NCBI GenBank assembly: GCA_026192395.1
Contig: WACF01000001.1
Coordinates: 240,879 to 304,878 of the forward strand
Origin: Proteobacteria bacterium 005FR1
GTDB taxonomy: Bacteria; Pseudomonadota; Gammaproteobacteria; Pseudomonadales; Cellvibrionaceae
DNA: 64,000 nucleotides
Reading direction: 5' to 3'
Part shown: piece after piece, positions 33,133-42,332 of the stretch
How the letters are laid out: each line of letters starts with the position of its first letter
Position numbering within the stretch: position 1 is the stretch's first letter
The notes under the pieces: model-generated
What the model saw: only the letters and a program-made list of their open reading frames with translations
Database searches by the model: none
What the model was told of the DNA's origin: nothing
Made by a program: the position numbers and the translations under genes

Positions 33133-36100
33133 TTACCGAAGATCAATTAGAGCAACTATCCCTGGAGTGGTTTCAGGCCACAGGCTACGACCACATCAGC
33201 GGCTACGATATCGCCCCGGACGGCCACACCCCGGAGCGCACCGACTACCGCCAAGTGATCCTCCGTGATCGCCTGCTGGACTGCCTAAAGCACCTCAATC
33301 CCCATGTCCCCAACGACAGCCTGGAGCAGGTCGTCACCCAGCTTGCCATCGCCGAAACCCCTATTCTGATCAAGAACAACAAAGCCTTTCACCAGCGGTT
33401 GTTGGAGGGCGTCAAAGTCGAGTACAAGGAAGCGGGCGAGAACAAGACGGACTATGTCAAGCTGATGGATTTCGCCAGCACGGACAATAATCAGTTCCTG
33501 GTAGTCAGTCAGTTCACCATCATCGGCACCAAGGGCAATCGCCGCCCAGACTTGGTGGTGTTTATCAACGGCTTGCCGTTGGCGGTGATCGAGCTCAAGA
33601 ACCCCGCCAATACCAGCACCGACATCTGGTCCGCCTATCAGCAGTTGCAGACCTATAAGGAAGAAATACCCGAGCTGTTTATCTTCAATGAGGCGCTGGT
33701 GGTCAGCGATGGGCTCACCGCCAGGGTGGGCTCGCTGACCGCCAATCAAGAGCGTTTCATGCCGTGGCGGGTGGTCAATAGCGAGCACGATCGACCTGGT
33801 TACGAGTATCACTTGGAGACGATGGTAAAGGGCTTTTTCAAGCCAGACCTGTTTCTCGATTATCTCCACTACTTTGTGATATTCGAGCAGAACGACGATA
33901 CCTTGATTAAGAAGATGGCCGGGTACCACCAGTTTCATGCGGTGCGAGAGGCGGTCAAGGCTACTGTCACAGCGGCGCAGCGGCGAAAGGAAAACCTGCA
34001 GACGAAACGTGCCGATTACGCGGATCGCGTGACGCCCGGCTCGGGCAAGGCAGGGGTAGTGTGGCACACCCAAGGTTCGGGCAAGTCAATATCTATGGTC
34101 TGTTATGCAGCGAAGCTGCTGGCGCAGCCGGAGATGCAGAATCCCACTATCGTGGCGGTCACCGATCGCAATGATCTTGACGGCCAGCTGTATAACACGT
34201 TCTTGATGGCGGCGGAGACCCTAAAACAAACTCCGGTCCAGGCTGGTAGCCGCGACGAATTGAGGGAGATGTTGGCGGACCGGCAAGCGGGAGGCATTGT
34301 CTTTTCAACAGTGCAGAAGTTCACCCTTTTGGGGAACGAAACTGCCCACCCGATATTGAGCCAGCGTAACAACATCGTGGTGATTAGCGATGAGGCCCAC
34401 CGCAGCCAGTACGGCGATAAAGCTAAGTTCAATACCCAGACAGGCCAATATAGTTTCGGCTACTCCAAGCATATGCGCGATGCGCTGCCCAATGCGTCCT
34501 TCATCGGCTTTACAGGCACGCCCATTTCAGCCGAAGACAAGGACACCCGCGCGGTATTCGGTGATTACGTATCCATCTACGACATTCAAGATGCGGTGAA
34601 TGACGGCGCGACCGTGCCTATCTACTACGAATCGCGTTTGGCTAAGCTCGATATCGAACAGGCACGGATCGAGGTGCTAAACGAGGAGGTGGATGAAGTC
34701 TTCGAGGATGAGGAGGATATCGCGATCCGCGAACAGTCCAAATCCCGCTGGGCGGCGCTGGAAAAGCTGGTAGGGAGTGAACCCCGCGTCAGGCAAGTAG
34801 CAGTAGACCTGGTCGCCCACTTCGAGGAGCGCACCGCTACGCTGCCCGGGAAGGGCATGGTCGTCTGCATGAGCCGAGAGATTTGCGTGGACATGTACGA
34901 GGCGATCTGTGCGATCCGTCCCGAGTGGCATGATCCCGATCCCGCCAAAGGGGCGATCAAAATCGTGATGACCGGTTCAGCCTCGGACCGGGCCAAATTG
35001 CAGCCGCACATCTACAACAAGGAAACCAAAAAGCTCTTCGAGAAACGCTTCAAGAATGAAAACGATCCTCTGCAGCTGGTCATCGTGCGTGATATGTGGC
35101 TTACCGGCTTTGATGCGCCTACCTGCCACACGATGTATATCGACAAGCCGATGAAAGGCCATAACCTGATGCAGGCTATCGCCCGGGTCAACCGGGTGTT
35201 CAGAGATAAACCCGGCGGCCTGGTGGTGGACTACATAGGGATCGCCAACGAGTTGAAATACGCCCTGAAAACCTATACGGACGCCAAGGGCAAGGGCGCA
35301 CCGACCTTGGACAACCACGAAGCCCTGGCCATTCTTCTGGAAAAGCTGGATGTGGTGCGGGGCATGTTCGCTTCCCCCAACACCGAAGGTCGCATCTTCG
35401 ACTACAGCGGCTTCGACACCGAGGCACTCCAGTTACTGCCCGGCGCAATCAACCACATCCTGTCCTTGCCCAACGCCAGCGGCGAGCTAGATGGCAAAAA
35501 GCGCTTCCTAGACGTGGTGGCGGCCATAAACAAAGCATTCACCCTCTGCGCAACGCTGGACGAAGTGGAGCCGTTAAAAAAAGAGATCGCCTTTCTCTCG
35601 GCGGTCAAGGCGGCGATTACAAAATATACCAGCGTCGACAAGCGTCGTGCCGACGAGGAGAAAAACTCGGCCCTCAGGCAGATAATCGACAACGCCATCG
35701 TGGCAGGGGGCGTAGCCGACGTTTTCGAGCTGGTGGGACTGGACAAACCCAACATTGGTTTGCTCTCCGACGAATTCCTCGACGACGTCAAGAATTTGCC
35801 CGAACGCAACCTAGCAGTGGAACTGCTGGAAAAGCTGCTGAAGGACGAGATCAAGGCTCGGTTGAGGACTGATGTAGTGTCGGAAAAGAAGTACTCCGAG
35901 CGTCTACTCGAGACTTTGCGAAAGTACCACAACCGTGCCATCGAAACCGCTCAGGTCATCGAAGAGCTGATTCAGATGGCCAAGCAAATGGAAGTGGATG
36001 CTGAACTGGCGGCGAAGTCCGGTTTGAGCCCTGAAGAGATCGCCTTTTATCGAGCGCTTGTCCAAAACGAGTCTGCGGTGCGCGAACTCGGTGATGACAA

Positions 36101-36308
36101 TCTGCGCGAGCTAGCTAAGTACGTGACCCAACAGCTGCGAAAGTCCACGACGGTCGACTGGCAAGTGCGCGATAGTGTACGGGCAAAGCTTAGGAATCTG
36201 GTGCGACGAGCGTTGCGGAAATGGAAGTACCCGCCCGATGGGGCGGACGACGCCGTTGAGCTGTGTCTGAAACAGGCTGAAGCTCTGAGCGCGTACTGGA
36301 GCAGCTGA
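33129..36308 (+). CDS. hsdR: Type I restriction endonuclease subunit HsdR
   Basis: The product has 1,059 residues, a usual HsdR size. The N-terminal nuclease domain shows PDLVVFINGLPLAVIELKN (D and ExK). The helicase motor has Walker A WHTQGSGKSISM, DEAH in VVISDEAHRSQYG, and later motifs GFTGTP and RVNRVFRDK. HsdR translocates DNA and cleaves far from the target when it is unmethylated. The gene appears intact. It starts within the SIR2 stop (ATGA). The next gene starts only a few tens of bases after its stop. Confidence 0.97.
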   Translation: MITEDQLEQLSLEWFQATGYDHISGYDIAPDGHTPERTDYRQVILRDRLLDCLKHLNPHVPNDSLEQVVTQLAIAETPILIKNNKAFHQRLLEGVKVEYKEAGENKTDYVKLMDFASTDNNQFLVVSQFTIIGTKGNRRPDLVVFINGLPLAVIELKNPANTSTDIWSAYQQLQTYKEEIPELFIFNEALVVSDGLTARVGSLTANQERFMPWRVVNSEHDRPGYEYHLETMVKGFFKPDLFLDYLHYFVIFEQNDDTLIKKMAGYHQFHAVREAVKATVTAAQRRKENLQTKRADYADRVTPGSGKAGVVWHTQGSGKSISMVCYAAKLLAQPEMQNPTIVAVTDRNDLDGQLYNTFLMAAETLKQTPVQAGSRDELREMLADRQAGGIVFSTVQKFTLLGNETAHPILSQRNNIVVISDEAHRSQYGDKAKFNTQTGQYSFGYSKHMRDALPNASFIGFTGTPISAEDKDTRAVFGDYVSIYDIQDAVNDGATVPIYYESRLAKLDIEQARIEVLNEEVDEVFEDEEDIAIREQSKSRWAALEKLVGSEPRVRQVAVDLVAHFEERTATLPGKGMVVCMSREICVDMYEAICAIRPEWHDPDPAKGAIKIVMTGSASDRAKLQPHIYNKETKKLFEKRFKNENDPLQLVIVRDMWLTGFDAPTCHTMYIDKPMKGHNLMQAIARVNRVFRDKPGGLVVDYIGIANELKYALKTYTDAKGKGAPTLDNHEALAILLEKLDVVRGMFASPNTEGRIFDYSGFDTEALQLLPGAINHILSLPNASGELDGKKRFLDVVAAINKAFTLCATLDEVEPLKKEIAFLSAVKAAITKYTSVDKRRADEEKNSALRQIIDNAIVAGGVADVFELVGLDKPNIGLLSDEFLDDVKNLPERNLAVELLEKLLKDEIKARLRTDVVSEKKYSERLLETLRKYHNRAIETAQVIEELIQMAKQMEVDAELAAKSGLSPEEIAFYRALVQNESAVRELGDDNLRELAKYVTQQLRKSTTVDWQVRDSVRAKLRNLVRRALRKWKYPPDGADDAVELCLKQAEALSAYWSS

Positions 36309-36347
36309 AATCCGATGGGAGAATTTTCGAGCAAGACAGGAGTGCGT

Positions 36348-37220
36348 ATGGAAGGTAGTGGGAGATGTAGCTGCGGCAGCGGAAGGCTCTTCAAGAACTG
36401 CTGCAAGAACAAGCCACGTCTGGCAATCGAAATCGATCTTGACGGTGAAAACGAAAGATTTGACGGCGTTGCTATCTCCCAGCACGGAGTAATGAGCGGG
36501 GTGAAAAAGGGCCGTCTGTTCCCCCTTGTTGGCTGTAATAGGGTTGCTTACAGAAATGCGGATAGTGACAGGAAAAAAATTCTTTCGGTCACATCTTCGT
36601 CAGACTCTCCCTTAACCCTCGACCCCAACTCCGCTTTGGCGGAATTTCCGACGATTTTGATCGTCGATACCAATACGAAGCGCGATTTCGTAGGCGGGAA
36701 CAAGGTTTCAATTTCCAGTTTGATTCATTGTGTCACTGAGAAGGTAGAGGCCAATACGGTTTTTCTGAAGTACTCGTTGGTTGGTGCCTGGGAGTTTTGG
36801 AACCTGGAAGGTAATGAAGAACAGTATTTCTGGAAGGCGTTGGCGGAATCGATCGAAACCGGATCTGCCCACGAGATCTACCAGGTCGAGAAGGTCGGAA
36901 TTCTCACAGATTGCAACGTTAATCGGCATCCAGATTTCAATGCTAAACGGGCTCCGATCTACGGCGAATATTATTTGCCCGAACGGTTTACGCTATTTTA
37001 CGCCAGTTCGGACTCCGCTAGAGATCTACCGAACAAGTTAATCAGGAAGTGCGATGCCTTCTCCTCCAAGGTAATGAAAGCGGTTGTTCACGAAGAGGTG
37101 CCACCTCGCGTTGAAGGAATGCCTTTCTCTCACCTTCGACAATGGCACCCGGATGACGATGACACTTCGTGGCAGATCGATGGCTATGAATCCCTGCCAG
37201 TGGACAGCTTGAATATATAG
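36348..37220 (+). CDS. SEC-C zinc-motif protein of unknown function
   Basis: The product has 290 residues from the ATG at 36348, which has AGGAG five bases upstream; an ATG at 36315 is in frame but has no ribosome site. The N terminus RCSCGSGRLFKNCCKNK is a SEC-C type zinc-binding motif (C7, C9, C18, C19). The rest (ILIVDTNTKRDFVGGNKVS...YGEYYLPERFTLFYASSD) suggests a folded alpha/beta domain, but I do not recognise it. It follows hsdR by 39 bp on the same strand and may be part of the same transcript. Confidence 0.75.
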   Translation: MEGSGRCSCGSGRLFKNCCKNKPRLAIEIDLDGENERFDGVAISQHGVMSGVKKGRLFPLVGCNRVAYRNADSDRKKILSVTSSSDSPLTLDPNSALAEFPTILIVDTNTKRDFVGGNKVSISSLIHCVTEKVEANTVFLKYSLVGAWEFWNLEGNEEQYFWKALAESIETGSAHEIYQVEKVGILTDCNVNRHPDFNAKRAPIYGEYYLPERFTLFYASSDSARDLPNKLIRKCDAFSSKVMKAVVHEEVPPRVEGMPFSHLRQWHPDDDDTSWQIDGYESLPVDSLNI

Positions 37221-37274
37221 TATGCAGCGGAAACGGCTGCTGACGCTGACTGGACTACGAATGGTGTGCCCATT

Positions 37275-38627
37275 ATGAAACTTATCGCCAACCGGATAAA
37301 TGGAGTACACCTTAGGGATATCCTGCCCGATATTGCAGGTGGGCAGGAGGTGGACTCAGTGATGGCGGCTATCGCCTACGGCGAAAATGGGGCGGACGAG
37401 ACCAAGGACCTGTTGGGTCATTGTGTTGGGAGCAGGCTTCGGCTAGATCTTTGGATGAGATACGATGAGAAGGTGCCCGTTGCTATTCCTTTGCTAAAAC
37501 GACTGTTGAAGCATCAACGACATAACGTATTTACGAATTTCATTCCTGACTGCTTTCACTCAAAAGTGATTTGGTGGAAAGGGTACGGCGCGTATATCGG
37601 ATCTGCAAACCATACGGATCGCGGCTGGCTCACAAATATCGAAGCCGGGGTGTTCCTGTCTACTGATGATCTGCTTGCGAGTGGGATGGATACGCAATTA
37701 GAGGAGTTTTTTGAGTATTTAGGTGATCTAGCAGAAGCTATCCCAATTTCACCAGACTACGTCGAAGAAATGGAGGAGTTGGCGAGGTTAAACAACAACA
37801 TCTTCGATAGGGCAGGAAAGGCACGACGACACCCGAGGTGGCACGGACCAACGTTTGTAGTAAAGAATACGGCATTGGAAAAGCGCAAGAGAAGGTTCCG
37901 AGAAGAGTGGCTGAATACGCTAGGGACGCTAAAGTACATCGAAAGTCAGATGCCGGATTACCGACCAAGGTGGATAGATAGTTCGATCCCAACGGGATGG
38001 CAAGTGGATCAATTCCTTCATGCGTACTATTACACTAGAGTGGGTGAGGGGCTGTTGAAACCATACGAAGAACTTCACGTCCTTCATCGAGCCGATCCAA
38101 ACTCAGAGATGTTTTCGCAGCTCGAATGGTGGAAGAACGAACTGAAGGCACCCTACAGAGAAGATGTGATGCTCTACGAGAGTGCGCCGGTCTTGCAAAG
38201 ACTTCTAGACAAGAACAAGGTCCTCACACTGTCCGTGGATGAATTCGAGGAGGTCTGTAGGCGTACGCATGCGACCGGCGATCACGTCATCAAGATACCG
38301 GCGTCGGTTCTTGGGCGGTCTGATGTAAGCAACCTAAATCGCGAAGAACGATTTGGTCCCTTCGCTGAACTAGTTATGTCGCAGGTCAATAAGAAGGGTT
38401 GGGATGTACGTAAACTCCTGCATTACGTTTTGTATGAAGGCGCCGAATCGGAGCTATGGGAGAGGTTGTACCATGCAGGTAGAGACGATGAATACAAGAT
38501 AGCTAGGTACGGCCTTAACTCTCTGGCCGAGGTGGTAGGCTGGGTCAGGCCTGATGTCGCTCCGCCAAGGAACGGGCGCACCAGTAAGGCATTAAGGGCA
38601 CTGGGGTTTGATGCGAAGGTCTATTGA
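37275..38627 (+). CDS. Phospholipase D-like domain protein
   Basis: The product has 450 residues from the ATG at 37275; a GTG nine bases earlier is less likely. One PLD-type motif is visible: FHSKVIWWKGYGAYIGSANHTDRGW (H95-x-K97 ... G109-S-A-N112). Only one HKD-like motif is evident, so it probably acts as a dimer, as in PLD nucleases and helicase-associated PLD domains. The C-terminal 300 residues have no family I recognise. It lies between the SEC-C gene and the Rho-like gene with gaps of 54 and 53 bp. Nuclease activity is more likely than lipase activity in this context. Confidence 0.8.
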   Translation: MKLIANRINGVHLRDILPDIAGGQEVDSVMAAIAYGENGADETKDLLGHCVGSRLRLDLWMRYDEKVPVAIPLLKRLLKHQRHNVFTNFIPDCFHSKVIWWKGYGAYIGSANHTDRGWLTNIEAGVFLSTDDLLASGMDTQLEEFFEYLGDLAEAIPISPDYVEEMEELARLNNNIFDRAGKARRHPRWHGPTFVVKNTALEKRKRRFREEWLNTLGTLKYIESQMPDYRPRWIDSSIPTGWQVDQFLHAYYYTRVGEGLLKPYEELHVLHRADPNSEMFSQLEWWKNELKAPYREDVMLYESAPVLQRLLDKNKVLTLSVDEFEEVCRRTHATGDHVIKIPASVLGRSDVSNLNREERFGPFAELVMSQVNKKGWDVRKLLHYVLYEGAESELWERLYHAGRDDEYKIARYGLNSLAEVVGWVRPDVAPPRNGRTSKALRALGFDAKVY

Positions 38628-38680
38628 CAGGTCAAACGGCCGAAAACGAAAACGATCTGAAAGAGCTATAGACAAGCATC

Positions 38681-39640
38681 ATGACGAGAAAAACATTAGG
38701 TCTAAAACAGAAAAGGAATAAGGACGCCAAACCAGCTGATGAAGCAGCAGCTGTGTTTGAGAGCGACCCACAAAAACGTTTCATGAACGGTGTGGCCATC
38801 AATCCCACGCCTGGAATTCGCCTGGAGTCGGGTTCTGACCAACTCACGGTCCGCGCGATGGACTTGATCACCCCGATCGGCATGGGGCAGCGAGGCTTGA
38901 TCGTTGCTCCCCCAGGATCTGGCAAGTCGACGATCTTGAAGCATATCTGCCAGGCGGTGGGGAAGGCCTACCCCGAGATCAAGCTTTATGCCTTGCTGAT
39001 CGATGAGCGACCCGAAGAGGTCACTGATTTCAAGCGCAGCGTCCCGGCAGAGGTGCACGCTTCCTCCTCGGATGAAAGCTATGCGCATCACGTTCGCGTT
39101 GCCGATGAGCTTCTCCGCACTGCCCAGCGACAGGCGGGCGAGGGTCATAATGTGATGATTGTGATTGATTCGCTCACGAGGCTTTCGCGTGTGCATAATG
39201 CGGAGCGAAAGAGCAGCGGTCGTACGATGTCGGGCGGGGTTGATGCTCGGGCGATGGAGGTTCCGCGGAAGTTGTTTGGCGCTGCGCGAAAGATTGAGAA
39301 TGATGGCTCACTCACCATTCTGGCCACTGTGTTGGTCGATACCGGCAGCCGCATGGATCAGGTGATCTTTGAGGAATTCAAGGGCACCGGGAATATGGAA
39401 CTGGTTTTATCAAGAGATGTTGCCAATCAGCGAATTTTTCCCGCGTTGGACATAGCGAAAAGCAGCACGCGCCGCGAAGAATTGCTGCTGGACCCGCAAG
39501 AGCTGGGCAGCATAAGAGCGTTGCGCAGGGCGCTGACCGGCCTCAAGCCGATTGAAGGTGCTAAAAAGCTGGTCAACTTGCTTGAGAAGTATCCAACGAA
39601 CAGCGAACTTCTGAAAGAATGGCGTGGGATTGGCGGCTAG
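38681..39640 (+). CDS. Short Rho-like hexameric ATPase lacking the RNA-binding domains
   Basis: The product has 319 residues against about 419 for E. coli Rho. It aligns with the Rho motor domain: MDLITPIGMGQRGLIVAPP, Walker A PPGSGKST (77-84), LLIDERPEEVTDF (105-117), Walker B VIDSLTRLSR, Q-loop SGGVDARAM, R-loop KGTGNMEL and arginine finger SSTRREELL. The N-terminal helical and OB-fold RNA-binding domains are absent, replaced by about 33 charged residues (TRKTLGLKQKRNKDAKPAD). It cannot load on rut sites as canonical Rho does, so it is an accessory paralogue. Its position after the restriction, SEC-C and PLD genes suggests a defence role. Confidence 0.88.
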   Translation: MTRKTLGLKQKRNKDAKPADEAAAVFESDPQKRFMNGVAINPTPGIRLESGSDQLTVRAMDLITPIGMGQRGLIVAPPGSGKSTILKHICQAVGKAYPEIKLYALLIDERPEEVTDFKRSVPAEVHASSSDESYAHHVRVADELLRTAQRQAGEGHNVMIVIDSLTRLSRVHNAERKSSGRTMSGGVDARAMEVPRKLFGAARKIENDGSLTILATVLVDTGSRMDQVIFEEFKGTGNMELVLSRDVANQRIFPALDIAKSSTRREELLLDPQELGSIRALRRALTGLKPIEGAKKLVNLLEKYPTNSELLKEWRGIGG

Positions 39641-39782
39641 CTCATTCCAGGGAATGGGCATGTGGACATAGACGTAGCGGCCGCAACAAGCAGAATTACT
39701 AGCAGTCGGTAGGGGTGCTATCGAAGGCTTTGTGAAAGCTTCCGGTTAACATTGGACAAAAGATTAGATCGAAGGACCCCCT

Positions 39783-40703
39783 ATGGCTGGCGCTGGCCTG
39801 CTCGCGTTAATTGACGACATAACAACTCTCCTCGACGACATCGCTTCGATGAGCAAAGTTGCCGCGGGCAAGACCGCGGGGGTTCTTGGCGATGATTTGG
39901 CCCTGAATGCCGAGCAGGTATCCGGTGTGCGCGCAGAACGTGAGCTGCCGGTCGTCTGGGCGGTGGCCAAAGGATCGATAAAGAACAAGTTTATTATCGT
40001 TCCTGTGGCGCTCCTTTTGAGTGCATTTGTTCCGTGGCTCATTACGCCGCTGTTGGTGATCGGTGGCTCATATCTGTGTTTCGAGGGCTTTGAGAAGGTT
40101 TTTCATCACATAGCCCATCGCAATGATCCAGAAGACCATCACGTAACCAAGGAAGTGCTGAACCCGGCAGCCGATATGGTCGCCTTGGAAAAGAAGAAGA
40201 TCGCTGGGGCTATCCGCACAGACTTTATCCTGTCGGCAGAGATCGTTGTGATTGTTCTGGGGACGGTTCAAGCCGCAAGCATGACCGAGCAGATTCTTGT
40301 GGTGTCGCTGTTGGCCTTGGGAATAACGGTGATTGTCTACGGCGTGGTTGCTGCTATCGTCAAGCTCGATGATGTCGGGCTGCACTTGCTGAAGAGCGCC
40401 CGAAGCGGTGTGGTAATGATCGGCCGCGGTATTCTTCGCTTTTGTCCGATTTTGATGAGAACCCTTTCAATCGTCGGCACTGCCGCGATGTTTCTGGTGG
40501 GTGGTGGGATTCTGATTCATGGCTTCCCCTGGGTGCACCACTTGACCGAATCCGTCGCACACTTGGCCTTTATCAACCAGTTGCCGGGGTGGATCTTCGA
40601 TATCCTGGCGAACGCCATCGTCGGCATTGTCTACGGCGGTCTTCTGGTCGGCATTTTTGAATCGGTCGGGAAGCTTCGGGCCAAAGTGGTCAACGCTTCT
40701 TGA
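39783..40703 (+). CDS. DUF808 (YedI-like) inner membrane protein
   Basis: The product has 306 residues. The N terminus MAGAGLLALIDDITTLLDDIASMSKVA is the family hallmark. Several membrane helices follow (FIIVPVALLLSAFVPWLITPLLVIGG, ILVVSLLALGITVIVYGVVAAIV, ILANAIVGIVYGGLLVGIF). No biochemical function is established to my knowledge. It stands alone on the plus strand, and its end overlaps by 14 bp a convergent gene on the minus strand. Confidence 0.9.
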   Translation: MAGAGLLALIDDITTLLDDIASMSKVAAGKTAGVLGDDLALNAEQVSGVRAERELPVVWAVAKGSIKNKFIIVPVALLLSAFVPWLITPLLVIGGSYLCFEGFEKVFHHIAHRNDPEDHHVTKEVLNPAADMVALEKKKIAGAIRTDFILSAEIVVIVLGTVQAASMTEQILVVSLLALGITVIVYGVVAAIVKLDDVGLHLLKSARSGVVMIGRGILRFCPILMRTLSIVGTAAMFLVGGGILIHGFPWVHHLTESVAHLAFINQLPGWIFDILANAIVGIVYGGLLVGIFESVGKLRAKVVNAS

Positions 40704-40974
40704 GTCTCGCGCGTGCCGCCCGGCGCACACCCAGGCGCACCAGGCCTGTTGTGGCTCCAATAAGAACCGCCCACAGTACCGCGTCTTTTAGATCGGCATC
40801 GTCTTCTGCACGTTTATTCGGCGGCGGTCTTTTGTATACCGCACTCCAGGAGCGTTCCGCAGCAGTTCGTGTAGCAACGGTAGCGGCCGCCACCAGCCCG
40901 CCCACAATCAGACTGCGGCTCAGGGAAGAACTGCCGGAGTGCTTGGGCAGATGCTCTCTGGCTTGGAAATCCAT
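40690..40974 (-). CDS. DUF4235-like small membrane protein
   Basis: The product has 94 residues from the ATG at 40974, which has GGAGAG upstream; a longer frame from 41004 lacks this. It has one hydrophobic stretch (LIVGGLVAAATVATRTAAE), a proline-rich linker (YKRPPPNKRAEDDADLKDAVLWA) and a second stretch (WAVLIGATTGLVRLGVRRAA). This layout fits DUF4235 proteins as I recall them. The basic C terminus RRAARARLKKR should be cytoplasmic. Function unknown. Confidence 0.7.
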   Translation of the reverse strand: MDFQAREHLPKHSGSSSLSRSLIVGGLVAAATVATRTAAERSWSAVYKRPPPNKRAEDDADLKDAVLWAVLIGATTGLVRLGVRRAARARLKKR

Positions 40975-41151
40975 ATTCGTCTCTCCACGTTCGCTTTCAG
41001 CCACACAATAGATGGCTTAGAGGGGAGCAACTATTGGACCATTCAAATGTTGCACCACTCAAAGTGCGGCTTCGACGCATACACCAGCCGGGGCGGTACG
41101 AGCGACTATAATGACAGCGCAAAGCACACACACCGCCAAACGAGTAATGAA

Positions 41152-42330
41152 ATGCCCAGATTCCTCCACACCGCCGATTGGCAGATAGGCCGCACCTACA
41201 ACCGTCTGGAGGCGGAGGATGCCGCGGCCCTGTCGGAAGCACGCTTTGCCGCTGTGGAGCGCCTGACCAGCCTCGCCACAGAAGAGGGCTGTGACCTGGT
41301 GCTGGTGGCGGGCGATGTATTCGATGCGCAGACGGTCTCGGATCGCACGATTCGCCGCACCTTCAACGCCATGGCGGCTTTCTCCGGTCCCTGGGTGCTG
41401 CTACCGGGCAACCACGATGCGGCCCTGGCGGAAAGCGTGTGGACGCGGGCGCGCCGCTTGAAGGCGGTGCCCGACAACGTGCACCTGGCTTTGGAGCCCG
41501 GCGTCCTGGAACTGCCGGACCAGGGCGTGGCCGTGCTGGCGGCCCCCTTGACCCAGCGCCACACCTACGACGATCTGACCGCTGCCTTCGACCAGCTGGA
41601 AACCTCGCCCGGCCTGCTGCGCCTTGGTCTGGCCCATGGTTGCGTGCAGGGGGTTCTGGCGGAAGACATCGATTCGGCCAATCCCATCGCCGCGGATCGG
41701 GCGGAACGCGCCCGGCTTGACTATCTGGCTCTGGGGGACTGGCACGGAGCCAGGCAGATCGACTCCCGCACCTGGTACAGCGGCACGCCGGAACCGGAGC
41801 GCTTTCGCAATAACGACGCGGGCTATGTGCTGGTGGTGGATATTCCCGCAGCCGGCGCGGAACCCGCCGTAACGGCGCACCGCACGGGCCAGCACGAGTG
41901 GCAGCAACTGCACGAAACCCTGACCGTAGAAAGCGACCTGGATGCCTTTGTGGAAACCCTGGCCACGGTCCCGCCCAACGCAGTGCTGGATATTCGGCTG
42001 GAGGGCGAGATCACTCTGGCCGGTGAAGCAAAACTCGAGCAGGCACTTTCGGAGGCGGAGGCCCGCCACCGCAGCTTGCGCTGCAAGCGCAGCCAGTTGC
42101 GCCTGCAGCCAACGGAAGACGATATCGCCTCACTGCAAGCCGATGGCTATTTGGCTGAGGTAATCCAGGAGCTGCGCGCGATGCCTCAGGAGGCCGAGGA
42201 TTCTCCCGCGCGGGAGGCCCTCGCTATTCTGGCCGGCTTGCTGCGCGAGCGGCGGGCAGATAGCTCGTCCGAAGCATCATCGTCGCGCGAGCAGGCGAGC
42301 CCTGAACCCAGCAAAACGGCGGAGGATTGA
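41152..42330 (+). CDS. SbcD/Mre11-like metallophosphoesterase
   Basis: From the ATG at 41152 the product has 392 residues. Metal-binding motifs of Mre11-type exonucleases are in order: FLHTADWQIGR, VAGDVFD, LLPGNHD, and later LGLAHGC and LGDWHGA. Expected activity is Mn2+-dependent nuclease in DNA end repair. It overlaps a TTG of the following ATPase frame and, with the ATG at 42333, is separated from it by 2 bp, so the two form an SbcD-SbcC-like complex. The C-terminal tail is Ser/Glu-rich. Confidence 0.9.
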   Translation: MPRFLHTADWQIGRTYNRLEAEDAAALSEARFAAVERLTSLATEEGCDLVLVAGDVFDAQTVSDRTIRRTFNAMAAFSGPWVLLPGNHDAALAESVWTRARRLKAVPDNVHLALEPGVLELPDQGVAVLAAPLTQRHTYDDLTAAFDQLETSPGLLRLGLAHGCVQGVLAEDIDSANPIAADRAERARLDYLALGDWHGARQIDSRTWYSGTPEPERFRNNDAGYVLVVDIPAAGAEPAVTAHRTGQHEWQQLHETLTVESDLDAFVETLATVPPNAVLDIRLEGEITLAGEAKLEQALSEAEARHRSLRCKRSQLRLQPTEDDIASLQADGYLAEVIQELRAMPQEAEDSPAREALAILAGLLRERRADSSSEASSSREQASPEPSKTAED

Positions 42331-42332
42331 TC

